Positions 22,012 through 32,516 are shown, counted from the stretch's first letter. The stretch is 64,000 nucleotides of DNA from Phaseolus vulgaris (GCF_000499845.2 NC_023749.2:19597138-19661137); one strand, 5' to 3'. Program-made: numbers and translations. Notes: generated by a model not told the origin, from the sequence alone.

Positions 22012-22329
22012 TGTTGATTTTGGCTTAATCCCAAGTCCCACATCGGTGGGTTCATTGTTTGGGAAGGAGGTTTGAGGGTTATAAATTAAACTCTTCTCCT
22101 TCACTGTTATATATCCCAATTTGTAATATCTTCTCTCATAATAATAAAAGGGAGTTGTTTTTGCTGTGCTCGGAGATTAGGCTAAACAGGCCGAACTCCG
22201 TTAACAATTTTCGGGTGTGTTTTTCCTCTTTATCTCTTTTATTATTCCGCTTTATTTATTCAATATTATTTGTCGGGTAGCTCTGTTAGGGTTTTGTTTT
22301 AGTGGGAAAATTACCCGTTTTTCCCAACA
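22012..22329 (+). repeat. 5' LTR of the young copia element
   Basis: TGTTGATTTTGG...TTTTTCCCAACA, 318 bp. It is followed by the PBS-like AGTGGTATCAAGAGCC (initiator-Met complement with one extra A). Confidence 0.93.
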
Positions 22330-22330
22330 A

Positions 22331-22345
22331 GTGGTATCAAGAGCC
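22331..22345 (+). promoter_or_regulatory. Primer-binding site of the young copia element
   Basis: GTGGTATCAAGAGCC begins two bases after the LTR end. It resembles the initiator-Met complement TGGTATCAGAGCC with an inserted A. Confidence 0.7.
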
Positions 22346-22408
22346 GAAGGTTCGCCTTGGGTTGTTTGAAATTATTTGTAATATTGAATATTATATTGTG
22401 AGTCTGTA

Positions 22409-24289
22409 ATGGCAAATTCGGATCAAGAAGGGAAGGCTCTGCAAGATGCAAATGTTGCAGAAAGCAAAAGTGATGTGTTGATTGTCTCGCTTTCAGCATC
22501 ATTGCATCCAGATGAGTGGATATTGGATTCAGGTTGTACCTATCATATGTGTCCCATTCGGGAATGGTTCTTTGATTTTCAAGAACTCGATGGCGGGGTT
22601 GTTTACATGGGTAATGATAATCCATGTAAGACAGTCGGGATAGGTTCAATCAAGTTGCGGAATCACGATGGATCCACCAGAATTTTGCGGGATGTACGGT
22701 ACGTGCCAAAGTTGAAGAAGAATCTCATCTCATTGGGGGCTTTAGAATCTAAAGGCCTAGTTGTGACGATGCGAGATGGAATTCTTAAAGCAACTTCAGG
22801 AGCACTGGTGATGTTGAAAGGCGTGAGGAAGAACAATTTGTATTACTACCAAGGTAGTACAGTGGTGGGGACAGTAGCGGCAACAACTTCTAGCACTAAG
22901 AAGGATGCTGAGGCAACGAAGTTGTGGCATATGAGGTTGGGACATGCTGGAGAGAAATCCTTGCAAATTCTTACCAAGCAAGGATTGTTGAAAGGTACGA
23001 AGGCTTGCAAACTTGAATTTTGTGAGCATTGTGTTCTGGGAAAACAACGAAGAGTGAAGTTTGGCACTGCAATTCACAATACCAAGGGTATTCTGGATTA
23101 TGTGCATTCAGATGTGTGGGGACCTGCCAAGACTCCGTCAATCGGAGGTAGGCATTATTTTGTCACTTTTGTTGATGATTTTTCCAGGAGAGTTTGGGTG
23201 TTTACTATGAAGAACAAAAATGATGTGCTTGGAATTTTCCTTAAGTGGAAAGCTCAAGTTGAAAACCAGACAGGAAGGAAGATTAAGGTTCTCCGAACAG
23301 ATAATGGAGGAGAATACAAGAGTGATCCGTTCCTGAAGGTATGCCAAGATTGTGGCATAGTTCGGCACTTCACTGTTAGAAAAACACCACAGCAGAATGG
23401 GGTTTCGGAGCGTATGAACAAGACACTTGTGGAGAAAGTTCGTTGTATGTTGTCTAATGCTGAGTTAGGCAGAGAGTTTTGGGCTGAGGCTGTGACATAC
23501 GCTCAACATCTCGTCAATCGTTTGCCATCATCTGCTATAGATGGCAAAACCCCGTTAGAGGTATGGTCTGGAAAACCTGCAACTGATTATGATTCTTTGC
23601 ATGTTTTTGGTTCTATTGCATATTATCATGTGATTGAATCAAAGTTGGATCCACGGGCAAAGAAGGCTCTTTTCATGGGCTTTAGTCCTGGAGTGAAGGG
23701 ATACCGTTTGTGGTGTCTAGAGGCAAAGAAGACGATTATCAGCAGGGATGTTACCTTTGATGAATCTGCCATGTTAAAGAAGGTAAATCCAGAAGGAGCT
23801 GATAGTACTCCACAACAGGTGGAGTGTGTTCGGAAGCAGGTGGAGTTTGAGCCGACAGTGGTGATCCCAACACGAAATACCACAAGTGACTCTCCTATGG
23901 CAGAAGAAGAGTCAGATGAGGAAGAGGTTCCTACCCAAGAATCTCAACAACAATCAGCGCCAATTGCAGTTAGAAGACAAAGACGAGATATTCAGAAGCC
24001 TGCTCGTTTCATGGATATGGTTGCCTATGCACTTCCAGTTGTTGATGACATTCCATCCACTTACCCAAAAGCCATTCTGAGTTCAGAAAGTGGTAATTGG
24101 GCGGGTGCGATGGAAGAGGAGATGCAGTCTTTGAAGAAGAACAAGACGTGGAAGTTGGCACAATTACCAAAAGGTAAGAAGGCAATTGGGTGCAAATGGG
24201 TATTTGCAAAGAAAGAAGAATTTTCTAATAAAGAAGATGTTTGCTACAAGGCAAGGTGGTTACAAGGGCCAAGTTTGAATATTGTTTAG
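22409..24289 (+). CDS. Fused protease-integrase frame of a deleted copia element (626 aa)
   Basis: A single open frame begins with about 30 residues that look like leftover gag ends (MANSDQEGKALQDANV). It continues with the protease active site WILDSGCTYHM (Asp40), the pre-integrase HHCC site (LWHMRLGH, His174/His179; CEHC, Cys205/Cys208) and the integrase core with D235 (HSDVWGP), D298 (RTDNGGEY) and E334 (NGVSERMN), which have D-D-35-E spacing. The frame ends in the first RT block (KGKKAIGCKWVFAKKEEF) after YKAR, where a deletion joins it to the 3' UTR. The gag capsid and zinc-knuckle domains, RT catalytic YVDD and RNase H are missing. The first ATG gives an uninterrupted frame, so a Pro-Int protein could be made. 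Whether it is used, or the element is carried in trans, is unknown. Confidence 0.85.
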   Translation: MANSDQEGKALQDANVAESKSDVLIVSLSASLHPDEWILDSGCTYHMCPIREWFFDFQELDGGVVYMGNDNPCKTVGIGSIKLRNHDGSTRILRDVRYVPKLKKNLISLGALESKGLVVTMRDGILKATSGALVMLKGVRKNNLYYYQGSTVVGTVAATTSSTKKDAEATKLWHMRLGHAGEKSLQILTKQGLLKGTKACKLEFCEHCVLGKQRRVKFGTAIHNTKGILDYVHSDVWGPAKTPSIGGRHYFVTFVDDFSRRVWVFTMKNKNDVLGIFLKWKAQVENQTGRKIKVLRTDNGGEYKSDPFLKVCQDCGIVRHFTVRKTPQQNGVSERMNKTLVEKVRCMLSNAELGREFWAEAVTYAQHLVNRLPSSAIDGKTPLEVWSGKPATDYDSLHVFGSIAYYHVIESKLDPRAKKALFMGFSPGVKGYRLWCLEAKKTIISRDVTFDESAMLKKVNPEGADSTPQQVECVRKQVEFEPTVVIPTRNTTSDSPMAEEESDEEEVPTQESQQQSAPIAVRRQRRDIQKPARFMDMVAYALPVVDDIPSTYPKAILSSESGNWAGAMEEEMQSLKKNKTWKLAQLPKGKKAIGCKWVFAKKEEFSNKEDVCYKARWLQGPSLNIV

Positions 24290-24423
24290 ACTTGGTTAAT
24301 ATTTTGCACATTTGAAGTTGGCGCCCGGAGGCGCAAATTTGAAGCACTGTAAAGTTTGTTTTTTGTTATGTTGTGAGAAGATTTGTTTTAGGTGGGACTT
24401 GAAATTAAGCCAAGGTGGAGATT

Positions 24424-24741
24424 TGTTGATTTTGGCTTAATCCCAAGTCCCACATCGGTGGGTTCATTGTTTGGGAAGGAGGTTTGAGGGTTATAAATTA
24501 AACTCTTCTCCTTCACTGTTATATATCCCAATTTGTAATATCTTCTCTCATAATAATAAAAGGGAGTTGTTTTTGCTGTGCTCGGAGATTAGGCTAAACA
24601 GGCCGAACTCCGTTAACAATTTTCGGGTGTGTTTTTCCTCTTTATCTCTTTTATTATTCCGCTTTATTTATTCAATATTATTTGTCGGGTAGCTCTGTTA
24701 GGGTTTTGTTTTAGTGGGAAAATTACCCGTTTTTCCCAACA
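24424..24741 (+). repeat. 3' LTR of the young copia element
   Basis: 318 bp, the same sequence as 22012-22329 by eye. Confidence 0.93.
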
Positions 24742-24746
24742 GCTTC
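24742..24746. repeat. Target-site duplication GCTTC, right of the copia element
   Basis: Matches 22007-22011. Confidence 0.9.
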
Positions 24747-25018
24747 TTCTATGCTAGTATGGTTGGTTGTGTGGGGGTTTGAAGGTATGAATCGGTACTC
24801 ACTTAGAATCTGCATGTTATGTTATACAGAATACTCACTATTTTACATTGTTTACATGTGAGGTCCTTTACATCAATGATAAGGTGCAAAACAAGATTGT
24901 AGGATTTATTAGTAAGCATTGCTATAACAGTAGTAACCGTGATTTACTTTTAGTTATTATCAAGATATTATGAATTAGGCTTATTCTCAATTCTAATCCA
25001 TATTAAATTAATCAAGCA
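24747..25018. other. Spacer without recognised features
   Basis: AT-rich, intron-like sequence leading to the acceptor AATCAAGCAG of the next exon fragment. I see no gene. Confidence 0.5.
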
Positions 25019-25019
25019 G

Positions 25020-25380
25020 GGAGGATCTACCAGGTGAGGTTTAAGCCAAGGGTTGGTCAATTTCTGGCTGCACCAACTGGTAGTGTTGTGTCTCTCTTTG
25101 ATGTTGAGACTGATAGGCAGCAGATGCACACATTTCAGGTGTTAACACTGACACAAAACTTCAGAAATCTAAGAAAATAATAAAATTATTCTGCCCTATC
25201 TTGTGATAATATATTGTAATAATTATAATTTAATGCATTTCTAGGGACACTGCAGAGGTACGTTGCGTCTGTTGGGATACAAATGGAGATTATTTGGCGT
25301 CTGTGGTCACTTGCATCTGGGGAGTGCATTCATGAACTTAATTCAGGTGGAAACATGTATCATTCTTGTGTTTTTTTCAC
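25020..25380 (+). pseudogene. LEUNIG-type WD40 co-repressor gene fragment (two exons)
   Basis: Exon 1 (25020-25138, acceptor CAAGCAG, donor GTGTTA) reads RIYQVRFKPRVGQFLAAPTG and SVVSLFDVETDRQQ, a WD40 blade of LEUNIG/LEUNIG_HOMOLOG. Exon 2 (from 25245) reads TAEVRCVCWDTNGDYLASV, then in another frame WSLASGECIHELNSGGNMYH and SCVF. The residues that should lie between (SxDSVKVW in the family) are deleted with a frameshift. The family represses transcription together with SEUSS-type partners; full proteins exceed 700 residues, so this is a small captured or degenerate piece. A (TATG)n run follows at 25423-25447. Confidence 0.85.
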
Positions 25381-25915
25381 CCAAGCTACTCAACTCTGTT
25401 GGTTATTGGAAGATACCACCAGGTATGTATGTATGTATGTATGTATATGCGTATGAAGCTTTGTGTTTGCTATTTCTTTTCACTTCTTTTATTGTGTATT
25501 TGTTTTATATGTTTGAAGTAATTCTTAAAAGTTACTTCAAAGTGATTACTTACTAAAACTGTCAGATTAAGAAAAAAAAATAGAAGTTGAAGATATAAAG
25601 TAACTCTCTTAGGATTACTCTTAGAGTAATCCTTCCTTTTATGTTTGGGTGTGCATTTCTTGGTTTTGTTAAGTTTGTGACAAATGAGGAATATGTGATA
25701 GAGACTATACCATCCCACCACAGAAAAGAAATTGTTAGAGATAAAAGAAATATGGGCTAAACTATTCTAAGGCCGATAAGAAAAAGTCAATTACCGGTCA
25801 ATAACAACATCAATCCCAACCCCTTTAAATCCATTTAATTGGGCTGATTTTTTAATTTTAGTTTAATATAGACTCCATTAGTTTAATATTCACACATTAT
25901 TTGCATTGTTGGCAG

Positions 25916-26057
25916 CTGAGTTCTTGCCCATATGAATTTTTCTGCTAGCATGTTCCCTGGTGATGCTGATGGGGAAGGCATGAGGCTTGTATTATGTTTT
26001 AAATTGTCTGAGAATTCTGATACAGATACTTCTCCACACTTTCAGGAGAGCATCAAG
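25916..26057 (+). pseudogene. EDR2-like / DUF1336 exon fragment
   Basis: Between the acceptor TTGGCAG (ending 25915) and the donor GTATTT (26058) the frame reads SASMFPGDADGEGMRLVLCF, KLSENSDTD and SPHFQESIK. This resembles the C-terminal DUF1336 (EDR2_C) domain of plant ENHANCED DISEASE RESISTANCE 2-like proteins, where a GEGMSLVLYFKLSE-like block occurs (recalled, not searched). Only one exon is present. Confidence 0.5.
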
Positions 26058-27430
26058 GTATTTCTTCTCATTAATAATTGCATATTTTTAGTCCCAAATC
26101 TGTATGCTTACAATAATCTTCATCTAAAAGGTATTTGCAAGTAAAAAATTCTTTAACCGTTGACAGCTTTCTTATTTTGCTTCCTGGGCTATAGAATTTC
26201 AATATTTTATCATATTAAAATAGTTGTTGCCCGACCAAGCAATTAAGGAGCACAGGTCTTGCAAGCTAGTTCTCAAGATAAATCATATGTAAATTTTTCA
26301 CTCTGATTCTTTTTTCTCATCATCAGTCACACTCTCTTCTCATAAAGGCTTACAGGTAATTCTTATATAATCTATTATATACCATTGGTTTCTTATATAC
26401 AACTAGCTACGTCTTTCAAAAACATGTCAAGTTAATTTGAATTGAAGAACTAAAGTGCTTACTTATTACATGCTACTTTTTGTTAATGTCTTGGCTGTAT
26501 GGTATGTTATTGGAACTGCAGTTTCTTCTTTTAAGGCCATTCAATATATTTATGGGTTAATCCTGCCAACCGGTCTCATCTCTTTTCATTTAATTCTACA
26601 ATCATCCATCAAATTTCCCTATTATTAGACTTTCTTTCCTATGCATGATTACCCTCATGTTGTATAACCCAAATATAAACGTTCTAGAAATTCTTTGTTT
26701 CACTTTTGAACTTGGTACTTAATGTAACATGCTCATTCTTTTTCTAGTGCTAGTATAGATTTTCTATATGGTTTTTCTTTAGGGGCTCCCACTTGGCTAC
26801 TTTACTTTTTTTTTTTCTCTTCCAGTAAGTTTAATATAATCAAACCTTGACACCTCTAACTAGAGGACCAAACATGTGAAGACTAATGAAACTGACCATT
26901 TATCCCAACATTACAATATAAATAAAGTAAATATTCTATTATCATTTATCTAAATAATATTTATACAAATCAAATAAATGAATTTATCATATATATATAT
27001 ATATATATATATATTTCTTTATATATATTTTTATGGTTTGTTAGAATTTGATTTAGATGTAATGATTAAATGGAATAATAAACCAAATTGTATAGATATG
27101 AAAGAGGTAATGGTGTCATTATTACATTTCTTCCAATAAATAAATGCAGCATTTATTTGATTGAATAAATATTTTTCATATATATTCTATTACATTTCTT
27201 CCAATAAATAAATGCAGCATTTATTTGATTGAATAAAATATTTTTCATATATATTCCCTTTGATTCACCCGCACCACCTCCCCCACTTCTCATTTATTCC
27301 ATTTCAAAAAATAAATCATAATAATTAATAACACCAAAATTTAATAGATATTTAGAATTAAAATTTTAAAATCATTTTTTTCTTTAAAACTAAAGATTTC
27401 CCTTCTTTTCATCATGCCATATCTAAATTA
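26058..27430. other. Intergenic stretch with simple repeats
   Basis: AT-rich. An (AT)n microsatellite lies at about 26989-27014. A 68-bp tandem duplication (27121-27257) is listed separately. No protein-coding similarity is seen. Confidence 0.6.
27121..27257. repeat. 68-bp tandem duplication containing a palindrome
   Basis: ATTACATTTCTTCCAATAAA... is repeated at 27121 and 27189 with almost no change. Each unit contains AATAAATGCAGCATTTATT, an inverted repeat. Confidence 0.9.
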
Positions 27431-27436
27431 TCATCT

Positions 27437-27445
27437 CTATAAATA
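27437..27445 (+). promoter_or_regulatory. TATA box of the RING gene
   Basis: CTATAAATA lies about 200 bp upstream of a splice donor (GAG|GTAAGT, about 27642) that would end a non-coding first exon. Start of transcription near 27470 is inferred. Confidence 0.5.
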
Positions 27446-27932
27446 ATCCATGTTAGATCTAGAAATAACACACCGGTTAAAAGTTTTTTTTTTCTTACCT
27501 CCTCCTACTCCTCGTACTCCTTCTTTAGTTTTCGCCAAAGCATTGTTGTTACTTTTCTTTGGGTTCCTTAGTTTCACTTCACCTGCTTTTTCTTTAAAAG
27601 GGTAACCTGCTTCGGAAACCTGGGAAAAACTGTGACTTGAGAGGTAAGTCTCTCTGTTCTCCTTGTTTTTAGTTTTCTTAATACCTATGAGTGAGTGTTA
27701 AAACCCAGTTTAAGGATACCTGCAGTAAAGCTGCAATATTAAATTATTTGTTGGAAATTGATTAGCTAGTACAAGGTTGAAAAGAAATTTTAATTGTGAA
27801 CCGTGTCTGCTTTTTATTGTTGTTTTCTTGGTGATATCTTTTATTTGATTTTCAATTATTTTTGGAAGTGACTGATTTTATTCACACTTTTTGGTATAAC
27901 AGGATTAAATTGCATCATCAAATCTGTGTAAT

Positions 27933-29077
27933 ATGGAGGAAATGAGTGAACAAGGACTGTTCAATTTTCGTTCTGAAAGTACTCATCTGAGAGGCACAAA
28001 CATCTCTCAGCCTAACTCTTTTATTCAAAGAAACTATTTAGGGGATCAGCACTTGTTATCACACAGATTTCCCCATATGCAGTACCATCTCTTTTATTAT
28101 CAAACACAGCCTGCGCAAGAGGTCAGAGGTCACTCCATCAATTTTCATCCTCCAGTAACTGCTCCATCATATAGAGTTCCGGCAAATTCTCCAAGCAGTT
28201 CTTCAACGTCCATACAAAATGCACCATTTGGCTTTTATATGCAACAACCTCCACATCATAGAGGCAATATGCATGGGACAGCTCCTGGACACTGGAGGAA
28301 TCTTCCTCCTGTGGCTTTTCTTCAAGATGATGTAATGTGTCATTCTCTTTACTTTTGGTACTTCATAGTCCTTTGGATTTCCTTTCATACAGACAAAATT
28401 TTAGTTTTTTTTAACAAATTGTCTTGTGCAGTATGTTCCTTCATTGGGTGATCATCATAGTGACTTGGACATTGAGGACATGTCATATGAGGCAAGCATA
28501 AAGATTGTGATGTATTTTGTTATGAATGTGGATTAGCTATTAGGTGTAGCATACTAAAATGGAAAGCTTAATTTGCTAACTCTTTGGAATTGGACAACAG
28601 GAGCTTCTTGTGTTAGATGAACAGATTGGCAAGATTGGCAACGTAGGCATGGGTTTGTTACAAGAAATTATTACAAGAGAAATGAAGACAAAAACTTGTT
28701 TACTACCTAATAACTTGGAGGGGGCAACTTCTGAGGAACAGGAAACTGAGCTCTGCATAATTTGCCAGGTATGAATTTTAGCAGCATGTATAATTCAATA
28801 GATTATGATCTATCAAATGCCTTTTTTTCATCAGTTTTGAACTTACTGGATGGGATTATTCATTGAGGTTTGATGTATTAGAAACACTATGTTAACATTT
28901 CTCCTTGGTTATTAATTGAAATACTGATGCATGATTTGACAGGATGAATATAAAAACAAAGAGGAGCTTGGAATTCTGCAATGCGGACATACATACCACG
29001 CAGACTGTATAAGGAGATGGTTACACGAGAAAAATGTGTGTCCCATGTGCAAATCAAAAGTATTAGATCTTGCATAG
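27933..29077 (+). CDS. RING-H2 E3 ubiquitin ligase, ZFP1/MBR-like (253 aa, four coding exons)
   Basis: Coding exons are 27933-28331, 28432-28491, 28601-28768 and 28943-29077 (133 + 20 + 56 + 44 residues plus stop), and all joins keep frame. A non-coding first exon probably ends at about 27642 (donor GTAAGT), with an acceptor at 27901-27902 just before the ATG exon. The N-terminal half is rich in S, P, H and Q and probably disordered. DLDIEDMSYEELLVLDE is the conserved pre-RING helix of this family. The RING-H2 is CIICQDEYKNKEELGILQCG, then HTYHADCIRRWLHEKNVCPM and CK, giving C-C-C-H-H-C-C-C ligands for two zincs and an E2-binding Trp. Such proteins transfer ubiquitin from an E2 to substrates in nucleus or cytosol; the substrate is unknown. 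The gene appears intact, though short for the family. The intron after exon 2 begins GC (GAG|GCAAGC), a GC-AG intron. Confidence 0.9.
28492..28600 (+). other. GC-AG intron of the RING gene
   Basis: The exon ends ...TCATATGAG and the intron begins GCAAGC. The acceptor GGACAACAG ends at 28600. Splicing here gives SYE|ELL, which matches the family, while no GT donor in the vicinity would. Confidence 0.75.
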
Positions 29078-30729
29078 AAGGGGGAAAAGAAAACACTTTG
29101 TCATGGTTTCTACTTGCACACTTCTTAGCTACTACACATCCTACCAAGTTCATATTACTAATTGCTGAGACACTGCCGAATTCATTTATTTGATGCATTT
29201 ATCAAGTTGTATAGATGTTATATGTAACTTTAGGAAATTACATTGTTCATATTTCTTAGTTTTCACATGTATATGAAAAATGTGCTTATATTGTAGTGAG
29301 TCTTTTCTTATTTTTCACATAGATTGTTGAATGTCCGATTTCCGAGAAATATGATAAAAAGGAATTTTGTTTATATTGCTGACAACCCTTGTCTATATAT
29401 CATACACATACAATGTGGTGGTGTTCTACAAATTGAATTTTCATATCTAGGTACTTTCTTAAATCGTCCAATTTTGTTTAACGATTAGATAAAATCCAAA
29501 ATGAATAAAAAAAATCAATACTTAGAGGTTACTAGACTTGAATATATTTTATTCTAGCAGTAAGAGAAAATGTAAAATCAGGAAAATAATTGGATTTTAA
29601 TTTTAGGAACTAGAATTAGACAATATGTCTGAAATTGCAAAATACATTTGAAATTAATAATAATTTCGGAGGTTTTTTGAATGGGTGAATTTGAGGGTGG
29701 AGTTTTCACTTCATTTTCGTCTAAAATCTTGGAAAGGTTGTTCAGATTTGCTCTTATATTATATAAAATAAATATATTTTATACAATTAAAATTTATTAT
29801 AAATAAGTATGTTTGAGTATGTGAACTATATATTGTATATATTGTTTTAAATTGTAATATAAGATTGCTTTTAACTATTGATACTTAAACAATTTATTAA
29901 TATTTAATACATAAACATAAATAAAAGATGGCTGATTGAAAGAGATAAATGATTAAGAATATTAAGTATACAGGTAAAAAGTGGTAGTTTAAGATATGAT
30001 TGAAAAGGTTATTATTTATTGCTAATTAATGGGGTTAGTGTGGGATGTACATTAAAAATGTTTAATTAGAGTGAGTCTTTTCTAAGTTGTATATTATAAG
30101 TTATGATAATAAATGCTAGTAACCTGTTAGCTAATATTTATTAGAAATTATGAATTTTATTTTATTGTTTTTTTCCTTATTTAATGATCATTTTCATGAT
30201 TTTTTTTTTGTTTTTAATAAATTATGTTTAACAACCATGATAAGATTAAAACACTGTTATTTATCAAGAAATTTTGAGTTCAGTGATTTGAATCTATTAA
30301 AATTAGATTTTTATCTCTTAAATATATTTAAGCAAAATCACTTAAAAATTGGGTTCTTATCATTTCAATCAACTCAAAAAAACAAATTAATCAATTAAAA
30401 TAAAGAGGAGAGATAAAATGTTTCAGCCTAATGCACTTTAATTAATTAAATCGATTTTTTAATTGATTAAAATCACTAAAATATTCAATTTAAGAAATTT
30501 TAACGAATGATAATGTATTTCAAGGAATTAAAACAAAAACAAAAATCCATACATCCAAAGAAATCATTCAAGAATATTATCACAAAATCACAAACGATAA
30601 ATTAATTAATGCTTAAATCATTACAAAATCATATCGTAATTAATGTTTAATACATTAAATCAATTTGAATACAAGAGTCACTAAGAATCAAAGAAACAGA
30701 TGCTATAAGTTAATTTCTTGATTGAAAAT
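29078..30729. other. 3' UTR of the RING gene and intergenic DNA
   Basis: About 150-250 bp after the stop is likely 3' UTR. The rest is very AT-rich with no supported gene on either strand. Confidence 0.6.
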
Positions 30730-30893
30730 CTATCTCTTGCAAATAAATCAGTAGAATTTTACCCAATTGTATATCTCTTGCAAATAAATCAGTAGAATTT
30801 ACCCAATTGTATATCTCTTGCCAATAAATCAGTAGAATTTCACCCAATTGTATATCTCTTGCAAATAAATCAGTAGAATTTTACCCAATTGTA
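30730..30893. repeat. Minisatellite, four copies of about 41 bp
   Basis: Units of the form TATCTCTTGCAAATAAATCA GTAGAATTT... start at about 30731, 30771, 30811 and 30852 and differ by one or two bases. Confidence 0.9.
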
Positions 30894-31676
30894 TCAACAA
30901 ACTTAATTATTCAATCACTTTTTTTAATATGATATTGTATAAAATAATGTCTAATCTTTACATACTTTCTTATTATAAAATACTGAATTGCATTTTGGAT
31001 GAAATTAATAGCACTATTGTTATTACATCTATAAATAACATTGTCTAATATTAAACCATAGTCTACAAGTTATTCCTTAATCTATAAAATTTGAGCATAC
31101 GTAATACCCGACAAGAATTTGATCCTAACATATACAATAATATATGGATAACAAAAGTTAAAATAAAATAGGCATTTACATAATTCAGTTAATGTTTATG
31201 CATAGATGTCTCAACTAAATTACAACATAATTCATTATAAGGAAAAAATTGAATACAATAAATAGACATCAACCAGAAATAAACTGTACAAAAGCAGAAT
31301 AAAAGAAAGAATTACGAAACTTAAGGAGTTACATCCAAAAGCTCCAGCTATTGCTTCATTCTTCCAAATGTCATGCCAACTATTTATGAACATGCTAATA
31401 AATCATATTTCAATTTAATCTTTTTTATCGACATTCAATTTAAAATAACATAATGATCGAGAAACTAAATGGTCGACAAGGTCGAATGAACCTAAGAACA
31501 GATAATAAACTTATGATTAACTGTAATTAAACCAGTTTAATTATAAACTATGATTGAGGTACAATTGGGTCCTCATCTGAATCCAAGAGCAGGCCCAAAA
31601 TAGTTGAGGTCCATCCCAAAGCTATAAATACCAGAGGAGACCCAACATCAAAGGTAATCTTTCACTCTTAACTCAA
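30894..31676. other. Intergenic DNA ending in an LTR-promoter-like stretch
   Basis: It is mostly AT-rich. The last 120 bp are GC-richer and contain GCTATAAATACC (31621-31632) followed by CACTCTTAACTCAA, which looks like a promoter/R region of a different LTR into which the Tat array inserted. The five bases before the array are CTCAA (31672-31676); their partner is outside the window. Confidence 0.4.
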
Positions 31677-32495
31677 TGTACCGCCCTGGTAGTCGGAAGT
31701 GATGACGTGGCATCAAGCTACGGTATAGGCGTGTTGACGCGACGCCAGGTTGGCAGAAGGGAAGGAAGTCGGGGGGCTCGTGAAGTCGCCAGTTATTAAG
31801 TTGGCGTGCTCCGATCTCCAGCACACCAGAACCGGCGGTCACCGGGTTAAAGATGAAGTCGCCAGATGTAAACTCAGGCGACCAAGTGATTAGAGATCGC
31901 CGGAGCAAGCACATCGCCGAAGATGAAGGTGGTGCAGATTATGAAGGCGGCCGGCGAGACCACAGGGAAGGTGTGTACGAAGGCACCCTAGCTCGCCAAT
32001 CCAGTAGAGATCGCACTCTAGGACAGCTATGCACTGAGTAGTATCATGCATAAGTAACTTAGCCAAAGGAGAGTCAGAAGCAGCGCCCAAGTCAAGGAGG
32101 CTCCAGATGATGGCACGTGTACAGCTGGATGCGAGCCACGTGTCCAGATGTGTAACTGCCAGGAGAGAGAAAGTGCCCAGGTATATAAGGGTTTCCCAAC
32201 GAACTTCTGAGGTACGCACGTTCAGATTGTCTTCTTTACGCTTGCGAGTTCTTGAGTATACTGTGAGAGAGAACATTGCACGGTTCCTTGAGAGTTCTTG
32301 AGTGTTACTCTTGTAGTATTTGGTGGTTCGGTCACTGACTTGGGCGTTGGAGTGCGATCGGCCGCAGCGACGTCGCTCTGTTCTTTTGCAGGTTCTTGAG
32401 GTGGATCGTGGCGAAGGACGGAGGTTGACGCGGTGTTCACGTCGATCCAAGTTTGACGAGGCAAGCTTCAACGTTCTGGTCAACAGGCAGGATCA
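31677..32495 (+). repeat. LTR 1 of the array
   Basis: TGTACCGCCC...GGCAGGATCA, 819 bp. It differs from LTR 2 by two substitutions seen by eye (31842 C versus T, 32370 A versus G). Confidence 0.95.
32114..32188 (+). promoter_or_regulatory. LTR promoter: paired G-boxes and TATA box
   Basis: Two CACGTG palindromes (32114-32119 and 32137-32142) lie 40-70 bp upstream of TATATAA (32182-32188). The same pair at the same 23-bp spacing occurs in all five Tat LTRs of the window (9214/9237, 20331/20354, 43437/43460, 54747/54770). CACGTG cores bind bZIP and bHLH factors (light, abscisic acid, stress); regulation here is inferred. Confidence 0.65.
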
Positions 32496-32498
32496 TCA

Positions 32499-32516
32499 GG
32501 CGCCCACCGTGGGGCC
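32499..32516 (+). promoter_or_regulatory. PBS-like site, unit 1
   Basis: GGCGCCCACCGTGGGGCC lies three bases after the LTR, a sequence seen at this place in many Tat elements. I do not assign the primer tRNA. Equivalent sites are 43822-43839 and 55132-55149. Confidence 0.6.

Larger units (their letters stand above)
22012..24741 (+). mobile_element. Young, internally deleted Ty1/copia element with identical-looking LTRs
   Basis: Two direct 318-bp LTRs (22012-22329 and 24424-24741) flank a PBS (22331-22345), one open frame (22409-24289) and a purine-rich tract (AAGGTGGAGATT) before the 3' LTR. The perfect 5-bp duplication GCTTC (22007-22011 and 24742-24746) marks the insertion. I find no difference between the LTRs by eye, so insertion is recent. 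At 2.73 kb it is about half the length of a full copia element. Most of gag and the RT-RNase H half are missing, so it must have been moved by proteins made elsewhere. Confidence 0.93.

Noticed and set aside
31890..32483. 197-codon minus-strand frame inside the Tat LTR, present in all array LTRs
   Set aside because: The LTR copies are nearly identical, so recurrence is no evidence. The frame is not kept in copy 1 or the solo LTR.
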